Source: Pholis gunnellus (Eukaryota; Chordata; Actinopteri; Perciformes; Pholidae). Taken from it: a stretch of 64,000 nucleotides of DNA. Under the pieces are notes generated by a model. The model worked only from the letters and a program-made list of their open reading frames with translations. It was not told the origin of the DNA and did not search any database. Shown piece after piece: positions 51,610 through 61,118 of the stretch. The stretch covers positions 9,983,079-10,047,078 of the forward strand of contig OU342826.1 of the NCBI GenBank assembly GCA_910591455.2. Direction: 5' to 3'. Position 1 is the first letter of the stretch, and each line of letters starts with the position of its first letter. Both the position numbers and the translations under genes were made by a program.

Positions 51610-51634
51610 CCACACACACACACACACACACACA
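51610..51634. repeat. (CA)n microsatellite
   Basis: About 12 units. Confidence 0.93.
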
Positions 51635-52014
51635 CCTTTTGTAAATTTAATCTGTTCTTTATCTGATCTCTTTTGCGAATTGTCTCTCTATCATCTATCT
51701 TTCATTGACTGGCTCTTTTCATTATTTCCTTCCCAAAAAGTATCAGTCAGACTTGACACCAAAGGGTTTTTGGCCTTATTGCTGTAAGACTGTGTGCGTG
51801 TGTTCGTTCTTTCGTGGGTCCTATTTTATCGCAAATTCAGCAGCAAACTCTTACGAGCAAGTGGAGGCTTCTTAAGTGCAGGAGAAAGTCACATCAATTC
51901 TCGCACACACACTAGACAATCATGGTGGAGCTAACCACACACAGCGGGTGTAGATACTAGCTGATGGTTAACTCACATACTGTACTGCACCTTTATTCTG
52001 CATCGGTGCAATGT

Positions 52015-52180
52015 GTAAGATAAGACTGTATTGATCCCCAGGGGGGAAATTCAAGCGTTGCAGTAAAACAAGAAACAGATAAGGAAAAGAAAAACTTCTT
52101 CTAGATAAAATCAGAATGATAAAGCTACATACAATACCCTATTCTAGAGCACACAAGTAGGATGTGCAAAACCGTTTGTG
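52015..52180 (+). mobile_element. Teleost interspersed short repeat
   Basis: Carries GACTGTATTGATCCCCAGGG then GGGAAATTCAAGCGTTGCAG, a hallmark of a common teleost non-autonomous element (..TTTATTGATCCCC..GGGGAAATTC..). Ends are uncertain and there is no coding capacity. Confidence 0.65.
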
Positions 52181-52929
52181 ACCTGTAGTGCGGTTCCATA
52201 AATGCCTGAGAAAATTGAAAGCAGCAAAGTGTCAGTTTTAAGTAATCTGATACGTGGTATTATCCAATATCTAGTATATAAAATAGTCAGTAGAGGTGTG
52301 AGGATTTGCAAATGTCTTCTGTTTTATATCATGGCTATCATGAATATTTCAAACCAAGAAATCTAAAGTCATACAGTAACCTTGGAATGTGGGATAAATA
52401 GGAAACGATAATACAGTTTCGTCCATTCATTTATTCATCCAATCAAATTGAGAAATATATATTTGATGTTGCGGTATCGACTGCTGTAGACATTGGTGTC
52501 ACATCCTCTTGAATATATTTCCATAAAAATTCACATTTTGTTTTTCCACGATTTCAAAATTCGCTTAACATGCACACTACATTTTATTGGACGCTCCACT
52601 GAAACAGCTGTGCAGCTAGCAAGTACATGCCGTTTCCAAACGAGTGGATGCACACGCACCAAAAGCGAAAAAAACAACAACTAACAAATCAATTACTCGT
52701 ATGATTGCCACCTTCAAATGGGAAAGACAAGGAACACAATAGAAAGAGGGCATGGAAGACAATGTTTAGAGAAGAGAAAGAGCAAGAGGAGGAGTGTAAA
52801 TGAATGGGACAGGGTGCTATCCATCTCTCTGGGTCAGATCGATCACCCAAGTGGACGGATCGGTTACACACAACTTGTGTGTGTGTGCGCGTGTCAGAGA
52901 GCTTCAGTGCTGCACTGCTCTAGTTGCAA

Positions 52930-53720
52930 ATGAGATCGGCTCCCTAATAGAGGAAGAGCAAGAGATGAAGGGGAGAGGGAGATGTAGAAGTGGAAAAGAA
53001 GAGCAAGGAGGGAGCGTGTCTCTGAGATAGGACAGAGCACGGCAGAAGATGGAACAAAAACACGTGTGTGGCACGTACGATCTGAGCGTGTGTGTGTGTG
53101 TGTGTGTGCATAGTTTCGACTGAGCAGGGGAGGCAAGGAGACATGGAGGGCAGCAGAGTCAGCAAGCGATAGAGAGACAAGACAAAAAGACAGGCAGAGG
53201 AGGTGGAGGGGGGGGGGGGTGGTGGGGTAGAGCTGTGACTGATAACATTGTCGTACTCAGGTTGCCTCAAGGGCAGACAAGACGGAGAGAGAGAGAGAGA
53301 AAGAGACGGAATGAGACATAAAGAAAGAGAGAAAATGCGTAAAATTTACAGAGCAGCCCGAGGCGGAAAGGGTTATAAGATGGAAGGTGAGCAAAGATGA
53401 GGAGGCAGGACGGAAACGGATAGAAAACACGAGGAGGAGGAGCACGGCAGCCAGAGATAAATGGCAGGGGATGGATGGGAGAGAAACAAAGAGCAATCCC
53501 TAGTAATAGAGTCCGAGGATGAAGAGGAGAGGTAAGAGAGCAGTAGGTGGGGCGGGGGGGGGAGATTAGGATGTGAAGGGATGGAGAGGGAGTTATTAAG
53601 AGAGTGAGAAAGCACAAGCGAGACAGGGCGGCAGGGTAAAGGAGGGGGAAAAGAGGCAAGAAATGGGGGGGGGTGAAGGAAGGATAAAGGTCAAATGCAG
53701 GAGTGGAGAGAGGCGCAGGC
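52930..53720. repeat. Long purine-rich tract
   Basis: About 790 nt rich in G and A on plus, containing a GT repeat (53088-53108), a G run (53208-53219) and a GA run (53286-53302). Confidence 0.75.
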
Positions 53721-54022
53721 CGCACAACAGGAGAGTGCGTGAGCGTATTGACATTCAGCGAGCCGCCGGCTAAAGAAAGCTGTCTGAGGAGCGAGCATTA
53801 GCAGAGCGGTGGGGGTGGGGCCGGTCGAACCAGGACCGGGGCGCCCTGCTCCACAGCACCTTTTCTTTTTTAGGGGCCGCAGAGTAGACACATTTCACTT
53901 TTTTTCCGGAGCGTTTCCACATTTTAGTATGCACGACTCCGCGGGAGCTCAGGAGCAGTCGACTTCCAACCTCGACTGCCCTGGGGACTGGCTGTCACTG
54001 CAGGCATTCGTGACTTTGTCTA

Positions 54023-54039
54023 CCCCCCCCCCCCCCCCC
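54023..54039. repeat. Homopolymer C17
   Basis: C run immediately followed by CpG-rich sequence. Confidence 0.88.
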
Positions 54040-55046
54040 GCCGCACGCCCACTAACCCTCTCCTGCTGTAAGCTATTTTTTGGAACCGATGGCACCAGAC
54101 ATAAGTTGGATAGTGTGTGTGTGTTGGAGTAAGTTTCTTTTTAAGGTTTGGTTTGAAAAAGGCAACGGGTTCCTGGTAGTTACATTACAGCTGACGAAGC
54201 ACCACTCGAGTATTAAGAGTTAAGTAGCAAAAATGAACAACAACAGCGGTGTTTCCCAACACGTCAGTCATATTATTAAAGCTTATTAAAGATCACATGA
54301 ACGGGCACAAACTGGCCATTCTGCCCGTCAAACTTCCTTTCTCTCTTTAACTAATAGCCCATCGTTTTTCATGTTCCGCCCAAAGATCCTGTTTCAAAAG
54401 GAAACGCACGGCATTACGAAAGCAATGATAGCATTCACTGGAGCGCACAGTGATCCATAAGTAATGTATTCCCATCATCTAAGAGGGATGCTGCTTATGT
54501 CCTTCCTTCTCTTTGCTTTAAACGGTGAAAACATTTAGGAGGCTGAGCTCAAAACGCATCATCGCTTCAAAGCACTGGGCTTTTCTTTATCGTGACTGAA
54601 GGTTTCAGAAACTGGGACGCGATTTTTGGATGTAGACCAAAGCAAACCATGTAGTAGGGAGGAGAGTGCAAAATACTGCGCTTTGATATCGACGCCGCTT
54701 CGATATCGGAGCTAAATGCGATAAAATAAAACCTCTTCTAGTTCCACGCAGAAAGGGCAACGCTAACGCCTAATGGAAGAAACATTGAGCCAGCAGTCTG
54801 TGTCCACCTGCAAAGTCAGCATGATATACGGCCGCGTCCTGGCGTTGCTCAAAGTATTGGGTTGCACACATTATACGTCTCCATATAAATCAGGCTCTAT
54901 TCCACTCCCAGGTTTCCGGAGAGCTTTCCCAAGATACACCGGGGTCCTTCTCCCGACGCCGCTGGTGTCTCCGTCTCCTCTCCCGCGTCGCCGGGGCTGT
55001 GACTGTTATCAAAACTCCCTGTCACTCCGCCTGTATCTAGGTTACA

Positions 55047-55329
55047 GTTACTATGACAACTACTACGCATGCCAATCAGCGGCAGTGACTCATCTCTATA
55101 CCTCGCCGACACGGAGCCGTATTTAGGGACGTCTGTGTGCACGAGGCGTGCGTTCACCGGGAGTCTTGCAGCAGAAAGAAGGCCGGTGACCCGGTTTGAT
55201 CCTCTGACCCCGCAGTCTTAAGACGAGGGTCCGATGACATAACGCTAATCCTCTCCTACAGGTTTCTAGGTAACGGTTTCTATGGGGACTGGCTGTGTTC
55301 AGTCCTTTGGCATGTTGTTGCTAGGCGAT
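55047..55329. promoter_or_regulatory. Cluster of X-box-like (RFX) motifs upstream of lrfn4
   Basis: Three matches to the X-box pattern RYYNYY-N(1-3)-RRNRAC: GTTACTATGACAAC (55047-55060), GTTTCTAGGTAAC (55262-55274) and GTTTCTATGGGGAC (55276-55289). There is also a near match GTTGCTAGGCGAT (55317-55329). They lie 360-640 bases before the lrfn4 start codon. The motif is degenerate, so chance matches are possible; the density is what stands out. Confidence 0.4.
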
Positions 55330-55688
55330 ACGCTGCGGCGGCGAAGAGGTTCTTGCGAAAAGTGTATATTCAAGAAGGTGTTCGTTGCAGGGGCGTCCGC
55401 CATTCCTCAATATGGATCCTTTTTATGCTACGACGCACCAAGTGGGCATTAGTGCAGAGTGGTGCTCATTTAAGAGGAGCCCACACAAGCACACGTGTGT
55501 GTAGAACAGGCTCTTGTTCCAGCTCTGTCTAGTCAGAGTGGGTGGAAGACAGCAAAGCAGACCCAAAAACACACTTCAGACATCTCTTAAAAAAAACTAC
55601 TTCTGATCAGGGAACGATTCTTAAACACATTTTCTGCTCTTTTTTTCTCCCTCTCCCTCCAGGTCTGTGGATCGCCAGGCATTCTACC

Positions 55689-56268
55689 ATGCCTGTCCCC
55701 CCATTCTTCAATCCCCGCAGACAGAAACACCTGCCCCACACGCACCTCCACCCCGGACAGAGGGCAGAGCGCTCCGCCTCCCCCTCCCTCTTCCCTCCAT
55801 CCATCCTCTCGCTCCTCCCCCCTCTCGTCGTCTCATCTCTGCCCGCCTCATCCCATCTCGTCCACTGCGCGTGCCCCAGGGCCACGAAAAGAACCCTTCC
55901 CGACCCCGTCCCTTTCCCGGCCTTTCACTGGCTGACTCTGGTCACATGCTGCCTGCTGCCGTCTCTGATCGGAGCAGGGGAGACGTGGGGCATGGTCTCG
56001 GCCTGCCCCTTCCACTGCGTGTGTCGGAACCTCTCCGAGGCGCTCAGCACGCTGTGCGCCGACAAGGGCCTCCTGTTTGTGCCCCCGCACGTCGACCGCC
56101 GCACCGTGGAGCTGCGACTGGCCGACAACTTCATCACGGAGGTGGGCGGGATCGACTTCGTCAACATGTCGGGATTGGTTGATCTGACTCTGTCGAGGAA
56201 CACCATCAACCTGATCCGACCGATGACCTTCGGCGACCTGGAGAGTTTGCGCTCGCTGCATCTGGATG
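55689..56268 (+). CDS. lrfn4: lrfn4 coding exon 1: signal region, LRRNT, first LRRs
   Basis: 580 coding nt from the ATG at 55689 (the exon itself probably starts at 55664 after ctccctccag). It encodes 193 residues plus one base. The hydrophobic run WLTLVTCCLLPSLIGAG (~81-97) precedes the Cys-rich LRRNT ACPFHCVCRN. That leaves a 78-residue Pro/Ser/His-rich stretch before the signal-like segment, absent in mammalian LRFN4. No other in-frame ATG lies between 55689 and the signal segment, so this start is the only one in the exon. A signal peptide reached from an upstream exon is possible. The donor is GATG|gtgagc. Confidence 0.85.
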
Positions 56269-59200
56269 GTGAGCCGAAACCGTAATCCCATTATAAACAC
56301 TGAACTTAAACCTTGAAGGAGTATTATTCATATTTGTGTTTCTAGGTAATCGACTGACAGCACTTGGACCCAGGGACCTCGCAGGTTTGGTCAATCTGCA
56401 ACACCTGATCATCAACAACAACCAGCTGGTCAAAGTCGCCGTCCAGGCGTTTGACGACTTCCTGCTCACACTGGAAGACCTCGACATGTCCTACAATAAC
56501 CTCAGGAAGTAAGCTTTTGCCTCCGTTGTGATCACACAATGCACTCCGTTCTGCTTTGTTAAGTAGAAACACTCCGCTCAGGTGTCGGTCTCAAGCGTAC
56601 GCTGCAGACGCACAGCTCAGCTCCCCAAAAAATGTCAAGGCGTAGCGTAAACTGCAGTGTATGATCCCGCAAGAGGAACCGGCTCAAACTGCTGAGGCTG
56701 GGAGGAGACAACTAACGGCTCAGGAAACTGAAAGCAAATCAATTTTGATGAGGTCCTAGTTTTCTTTGACTTCGATTTTGTTAAGATTTGATGAGCGCAC
56801 GGCTGTGCATCACTTCAGCTACTCTATATGGTTCCTCCTAGTGCACCGTGTGGTATTCCACTCGTCTCCGTCCAGCACAATGGAGACGCCATTCCTCTGC
56901 ACTGAATAATAAGTCAGAACAATGATGGTATTCTCCATCTAGCACCTATTCCCCCTCTTCTCTTCACATTCCCTCGCTGCATTGTTGAGTTCAGCAGCTT
57001 TTGGCTGTCAGCTCTGATTAGGATGTTTCATTCGTCTCCTCTCCAGGAGCTCTCTGGCCTCTCTACAACCTCCACCGACCATAAGAAAAGAGTAAAGAGT
57101 TTTAATGATGTTGTGGGTTACTGAGAGGAGTCTTTACAGACAGATTCAAAGTGAGCCTGCATCACCGATTCTTCATTATCGTAAAAAACGCTCAAAACTG
57201 GAAACAGGTCACTTCATATGAGGACTATGAGTGGAGGAGCTTATCCAGGTGTGGAGGGAACGTATGGATGCATAGCGTCTCCTGCAGCTTAGAATAACAT
57301 TCTGGGACACTAGAGTTGAGCAATGCAGCAAGGATGGCAACTGCCAACTAGTCTTTGACCTAATTATCGGTTGGCGTCTGCACTACCTACATCTGACTCC
57401 TGTTCTGTATCAAGCTCTGTTTGTAAGATGGTTGACTAGGGTACAAAGTGTAACTATTGATATCGCCTTGTTTTTGGCCTGGGCTCTCTCCTCTAGTAAC
57501 AAAATGAAAGTGTTTGTGGGCAATCATTTAGACCACAAGGCATTTTTGATATGCGGTGAAATCAACAAAGACAGGACAGAAGATGAAATGGACAGTGTAG
57601 CTATGACCCCCCCCCCGTCTCCTTCACATTTATCCAATGCTGCTGGTTCTCAGTTGTCGGTTTTGACCAAAACAGTGCTTCAGCGAATGAATGCACAAAA
57701 GAAATACTGAATGACTGCAGCAATGGGTCACAGATGGGACTAGTGACACCCAGTAGAAGAGAAAGATTGAGAAGGCAAAATGAGCATCTGTTGTTGTAGT
57801 TGTATTATTGATGTCACCTGTAATTAGTCTTTGTTGATTCCCATTTGCTGCAGAGGAACAAGAGAGATGTGCTCAGAACATGGAGAGCAAACTTTGACTG
57901 ATAATAGCGGCACACATAGTATCAATGTATCCACATCACAGCAGGGTGGTGGACCGGTCTCCACAGCAGCCAATACTATCAAGAGATATTCTCTAATTCA
58001 TCCGCTTTTAAACAAAAATGAACATCTCATCTTGGCACACAATGTCCATTTATTCAATGAATCTCTAACAAAATCCTCCATTTCATTGCTGCAGGGTACC
58101 ATGGGAGTCCATCCAGAACATGGCCAGTCTGCACACTCTCAACCTGGACCATAACCTGATAGAAAACATCGCAGAAGGAGTCTTTGGAGAGCTGTACAAG
58201 CTTGCGAGGCTGGATATGACCTCCAACAGGCTGCGAACTCTGCCTCCTGATCCACTATTTGCAAGGTAGCTCATAAGCTTCTTCTGTTGTGCCTCCCTAA
58301 AGACGTGGCTTCGTGGCAAAGACAGCCACAAGGGCAAGTTGCCACTAGGTGAATGAATAAGGCCCTTACAGGTCTCTGGTGCCCACTTACATTTTCAACT
58401 TTGGAAACGGATTGATGGCAAGTTGTAGCAATGAGGGGGGGCAAAGTAAAGAGTAACTTGTACGGCAAGCATCGAGAGAATATGTTGAAGCATGTTGTCA
58501 AGACCAGCACAGCATAATGATGTTTTTTCAAATCAGGCCTGCTGTCAAACAAAGTTACAATTATTCTTTCATCCTCTTTGTTTCTTGAACTTTTTTTCCC
58601 CCCACACTGCTCAAATTTAAATCCAAACCTCATTGCTTCTAAAAACAGCGTCTTAATTACGCCATTCTACAGTTAAGATTGCTTTCTCCTCCTCTCTCGA
58701 TCTTGTTCTTTTCATTATAGCTCACGCTGACTGCTTCACTAAACACTGTCATCTAAATGTACCTGTGTGCTTTTTATCTCCGTATGTAGCCATGGGAAGT
58801 GCCGTACTGCAGCCTTACACTTGCTGCTTGTTACCAGCAATGTGCCTTTAGAAACGTATAAATTTATACCAATTATTATTATTATACAGTGATACTGTAT
58901 TACCGCACCGGTCTTTAGAAACCTACCTAGGGAGTCAACTCTACGGAGTCCTGTTTTCATCCTTGATTTTGGCAAATTGTTCCATTTTCAATTTGCACAG
59001 GCCAGCTGCAAGTAGCTTATTAACAGCACTGCTGCTTAGTATTGCTCCTGGGTAGGATTGGACCGCCTGCTGTGGACCATTTTCAAAATTGTTTGTTTCT
59101 CTCATTTTGAGCAACAAGCTCTTGTTAACTTGTTAAATCCTTCCTGGCATAATTATTTCCTTTCCTTTAAAATTTCCCTTTGAATCCGAAACAATTGAAT

Positions 59201-61118
59201 AGCAATGAAGAGGAAAAACTGATGCAATTTTACAAATCAAGGGCAAAATGACGAAGAAGCTAAACCTTGACTAGTTGGAAAAGGAAGAAATGTTGATTAA
59301 AATGTTAACGAGATATTTCTGCTATTTAGATTTGGTGCGTAAATGGATTAACCCTCTTCAATTTTAAATTGTAAAGCATGAGGTGAGATACGCTTCTAGA
59401 GTTAGTTCAAAATAGATTGGTTTCCCTCTACAAGTCAAACCGATCAAGAGTAAAGCATCTCATTTGGACTTAACGCTTCCAAATTTGTGAAAGTGAACTG
59501 ATGGCTCTCTTTCTACTCTCATCTTCAGGTCCCAGACAGGTGCAATAAGTCCCACCCCCTACAATGCTATCACAAGCTTAAATTTTGGTGGGAACCCGCT
59601 GCACTGCAATTGTGAACTGCTGTGGTTACGCCGGCTTATCCGTGGGGACGACATGGAGACGTGTGCCACTCCGCCTCACTTGGCTGCAAGGTAAACGTCC
59701 CCCGCTGGTCAATGTACTGTCTGTCTAACCCGCTCCGTTTTAGAAAGAAATCCTGACGCGTTTAATCAGTGAGGCCTTCTCCAATGTCAGGGGTAATATG
59801 ACATCATACATCAATGCTTCCCAACCTTGTCTCAAGGCCAATCTGTACTGCAAGTCTCTTTTAGCACAAATCCAATTAAGGGTCTCGCATTGTATGATAT
59901 CTTAATTGGATCACCATGTGTACAAGAACAGCGCTGGAGATAATAAAAAAAAAAAGCAACCTCATAGGACAGGTAGGCCCTCAAGGACTGAGCTTTCTGA
60001 ACAAAGACATAGCTCACACTCTCCGCTCTGCCAGAATTTTCCGGTCTAAACCTGTAAACAACATTATGGAGGGAAAATAAAGGATTGAGGAGGAAAATGA
60101 GCATCTGTCGTCATCATCTGTCATCGCTGTCAGCATTAATTACTCTTAGCTTAGTCGTCTTTTGTGCGGAGTCGCATTAGGAAATTGTACGGACTGTTGT
60201 GCGCTACTGAACTTTACCCTAAAATTGATAGACAAGACCACATAGATCTTTAGGTTAATGTACCACATTGACCTGCCAAACCAACCTCGGAGGGATAAAG
60301 GAAGACAGATTCCTGTACTTAGCCAAAAAAAGGTGATTCTGCTCTCTCTCTCTCTCTCTTACTCACTGGCTTCATCCCTCTTTGTCCCTCAGATATTTCT
60401 GGTCGATTCCTGAGGAGGAGTTCACCTGTGAACCACCTCTCATCACCCGACACACTCACAAGCTGTGGGTGCTGGAGGGCCAGCGGGCCACGCTAAAATG
60501 CCGGGCCATTGGCGACCCTGAGCCAGTCATCCACTGGGTTTCACCAGACGACCGCATCGTTGCGAATTCGTCCCGGACCAGCTCCTTCAGCAACGGGACC
60601 TTGGATATCTTGGTAACGGTGGCCCGGGACGACGGGGCATACACGTGCATTGCAATAAACGCGGCGGGTGAAGCGACTGCCACTGTGGACCTGAAAATAA
60701 TCCCCTTGCCTCACCGGGGCGGAGCAGGCGGAAACACAGGGAATAACAACGTGAACGGCAAAAACAACAGGAACGTGACCAATGGGATTTTACGGACCGA
60801 TCCGGGCTCCTCGGATATCAGCACGGGGAAAAACGGAGGGATTAACAACGGCGCCGGACGTGGAGGAGAGGCGGAGGATGGGAGAAGAGCAGGGGAGGAC
60901 GATGAGGGCGACAGGGCCTCCGAAGGGGGGAGGCCCGATGGAGGGAGCATGGAGGACGACGAGGGGGACGAGGAGGAAGGGAGGATGGTTGGAGTACAAA
61001 GCGTTACGTCAACCTCGGCTCAGGTCCGATGGGATTTGGGGCATTTGTCTGCAGCTTACGTCGTCTGGATGTATCAGATACAGTACAACTGCACCGTCGA
61101 CGAGACCCTCATCTACAG
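55689..61118 (+). CDS. lrfn4: LRFN4/SALM3-type synaptic adhesion protein (3' end outside window)
   Basis: Single-pass neuronal membrane protein. LRFN4 (SALM3) is a postsynaptic organiser that binds presynaptic LAR-type receptor tyrosine phosphatases and, in mammals, PSD-95 through its C-terminus. Joining 55689-56268, 56346-56508, 58095-58265, 59529-59690 and 60393-61118 gives 600 codons in one frame. The order is an N-terminal extension (1-78), hydrophobic signal-like segment (~79-97), LRRNT (Cys106, 110, 112, 123), six or so LRRs (~139-310), LRRCT (NPLHCNCELLWLRRL), C2-type Ig (LKCRAIG...YTCIAIN), an 85-90-residue Gly/Asn/acidic linker and the start of FN3 (WMYQIQYN). The stretches NLSEALSTLCADKGLLFVPP and FGDLESLRSLHLDGNRL fit LRFN4 better than LRFN1, and PC as host gene agrees. 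The rest of FN3, the TM and the tail are beyond 64000. A teleost a/b copy is not resolved. Confidence 0.93.
56269..56345 (+). other. lrfn4: lrfn4 intron 1, 77 nt
   Basis: Very short phase-1 intron (gtgagc...tttctag) cutting the LRR consensus HLDG|NRL. Confidence 0.9.
56346..56508 (+). CDS. lrfn4: lrfn4 coding exon 2: LRRs
   Basis: 163 nt encoding (G)NRLTALGPRDLAGLVNLQ, then HLIINNNQLVKVAVQAFDDF to LDMSYNNLR(K). It is a clean LRR reading frame continuous with exon 1 across a 77-nt intron. The acceptor is gtttctag|GTA and the donor is GGAA|gtaagc, leaving in phase 2. Confidence 0.92.
56509..58094 (+). other. lrfn4: lrfn4 intron 2, 1.6 kb
   Basis: Phase-2 intron. No gene inside. A 92-codon frame at 57432-57710 has no recognisable domain and is treated as chance. 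Confidence 0.85.
58095..58265 (+). CDS. lrfn4: lrfn4 coding exon 3: LRRs
   Basis: 171 nt encoding (K)VPWESIQNMASLHTLNLDH, then NLIENIAEGVFGELYKLARL, ending DPLFA(R). The acceptor is attgctgcag|GGT and the donor is GCAAG|gtagct. It starts and ends in phase 2, so skipping it would not shift the frame. Confidence 0.93.
58266..59528 (+). other. lrfn4: lrfn4 intron 3, 1.3 kb
   Basis: Phase-2 intron, AT-rich, nothing recognised inside. Confidence 0.87.
59529..59690 (+). CDS. lrfn4: lrfn4 coding exon 4: last LRR and LRRCT cap
   Basis: 162 nt encoding (R)SQTGAISPTPYNAITSLNF, GGNPLHCNCELLWLRRLIRG and DDMETCATPPHLAA(R). The cap cysteines CNC and TCA are those of LRFN-family LRRCT domains. The acceptor is catcttcag|GTC and the donor is GCAAG|gtaaac. 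It is phase 2-2, like exon 3. Confidence 0.94.
59691..60392 (+). other. lrfn4: lrfn4 intron 4, 702 nt, with a MITE-like element
   Basis: Phase-2 intron. About 59815-60000 resembles a small non-autonomous element: CTCAAGGCC near one end, GGACAGGTAGGCCCTCAAGG near the other, and a perfect internal hairpin. A TC repeat sits near the acceptor. Confidence 0.8.
59870..59911. repeat. Perfect 11-bp inverted repeat (hairpin)
   Basis: ATCCAATTAAG at 59870-59880 and its exact inverted complement CTTAATTGGAT at 59901-59911, with a 20-nt loop. Probably the core of a small transposable element. Confidence 0.8.
60393..61118 (+). CDS. lrfn4: lrfn4 coding exon 5: rest of LRRCT, Ig domain, acidic linker, start of FN3
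   Basis: 726 nt. It encodes YFWSIPEEEFTCEPPLITRH, an Ig domain with its cysteine pair (TLKCRA and YTCIAIN) and the sequon NSS, then IIPLPHRGG. A low-complexity linker follows (Asn/Gly-rich, then about 40 residues dominated by Glu, Asp, Gly and Arg), and the FN3 opening VTSTSAQVRW..WMYQIQYN. The acceptor is ttgtccctcag|ATA. The donor is TACAG|gtcagt inside the Arg of DETLIYR, the position where mammalian LRFN genes also have an intron. The next exon is not in the window. Confidence 0.94.

Larger units (their letters stand above)
40270..53700. other. Giant pcx intron, part 4: purine/pyrimidine tracts and repeats, no gene
   Basis: Non-coding. Purine-rich blocks lie at 41095-41420, 43400-44250 and 52930-53720, with a pyrimidine-rich block at 49690-50215. 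There are many microsatellites and homopolymers and a teleost short repeat at about 52015-52180. Reading frames of 100-150 codons here are Pro/Ser/Leu-rich shadows of the skewed composition. Confidence 0.75.
53701..55688 (+). other. lrfn4 upstream region (5' flank or untranslated sequence)
   Basis: GC-richer than the surrounding intron, with CpGs around 53750-54060 and 54900-55440, a C17 run (54023-54039) and a cluster of X-box-like motifs (55047-55329). A splice-like acceptor ctctccctccag at 55663 suggests that the first coding exon is preceded by at least one untranslated exon. GGA|gtaagt at 54128 is one possible donor for it. The promoter itself could not be located. Confidence 0.4.

Noticed and set aside
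53257..53725. 152-codon minus-strand frame
   Set aside because: Antisense of a purine-rich block; hydrophobic/Pro/Ser content follows composition.
54773..55126. 117-codon plus-strand frame upstream of lrfn4
   Set aside because: No domain, not in phase with lrfn4 through any good splice pair; more likely flank or untranslated sequence.
55848..56300. 150-codon minus-strand frame opposite lrfn4 exon 1
   Set aside because: Antisense shadow of a real GC-rich coding exon.
57432..57710. 92-codon frame in lrfn4 intron 2
   Set aside because: No recognisable domain, no splice sites in phase with flanking exons.
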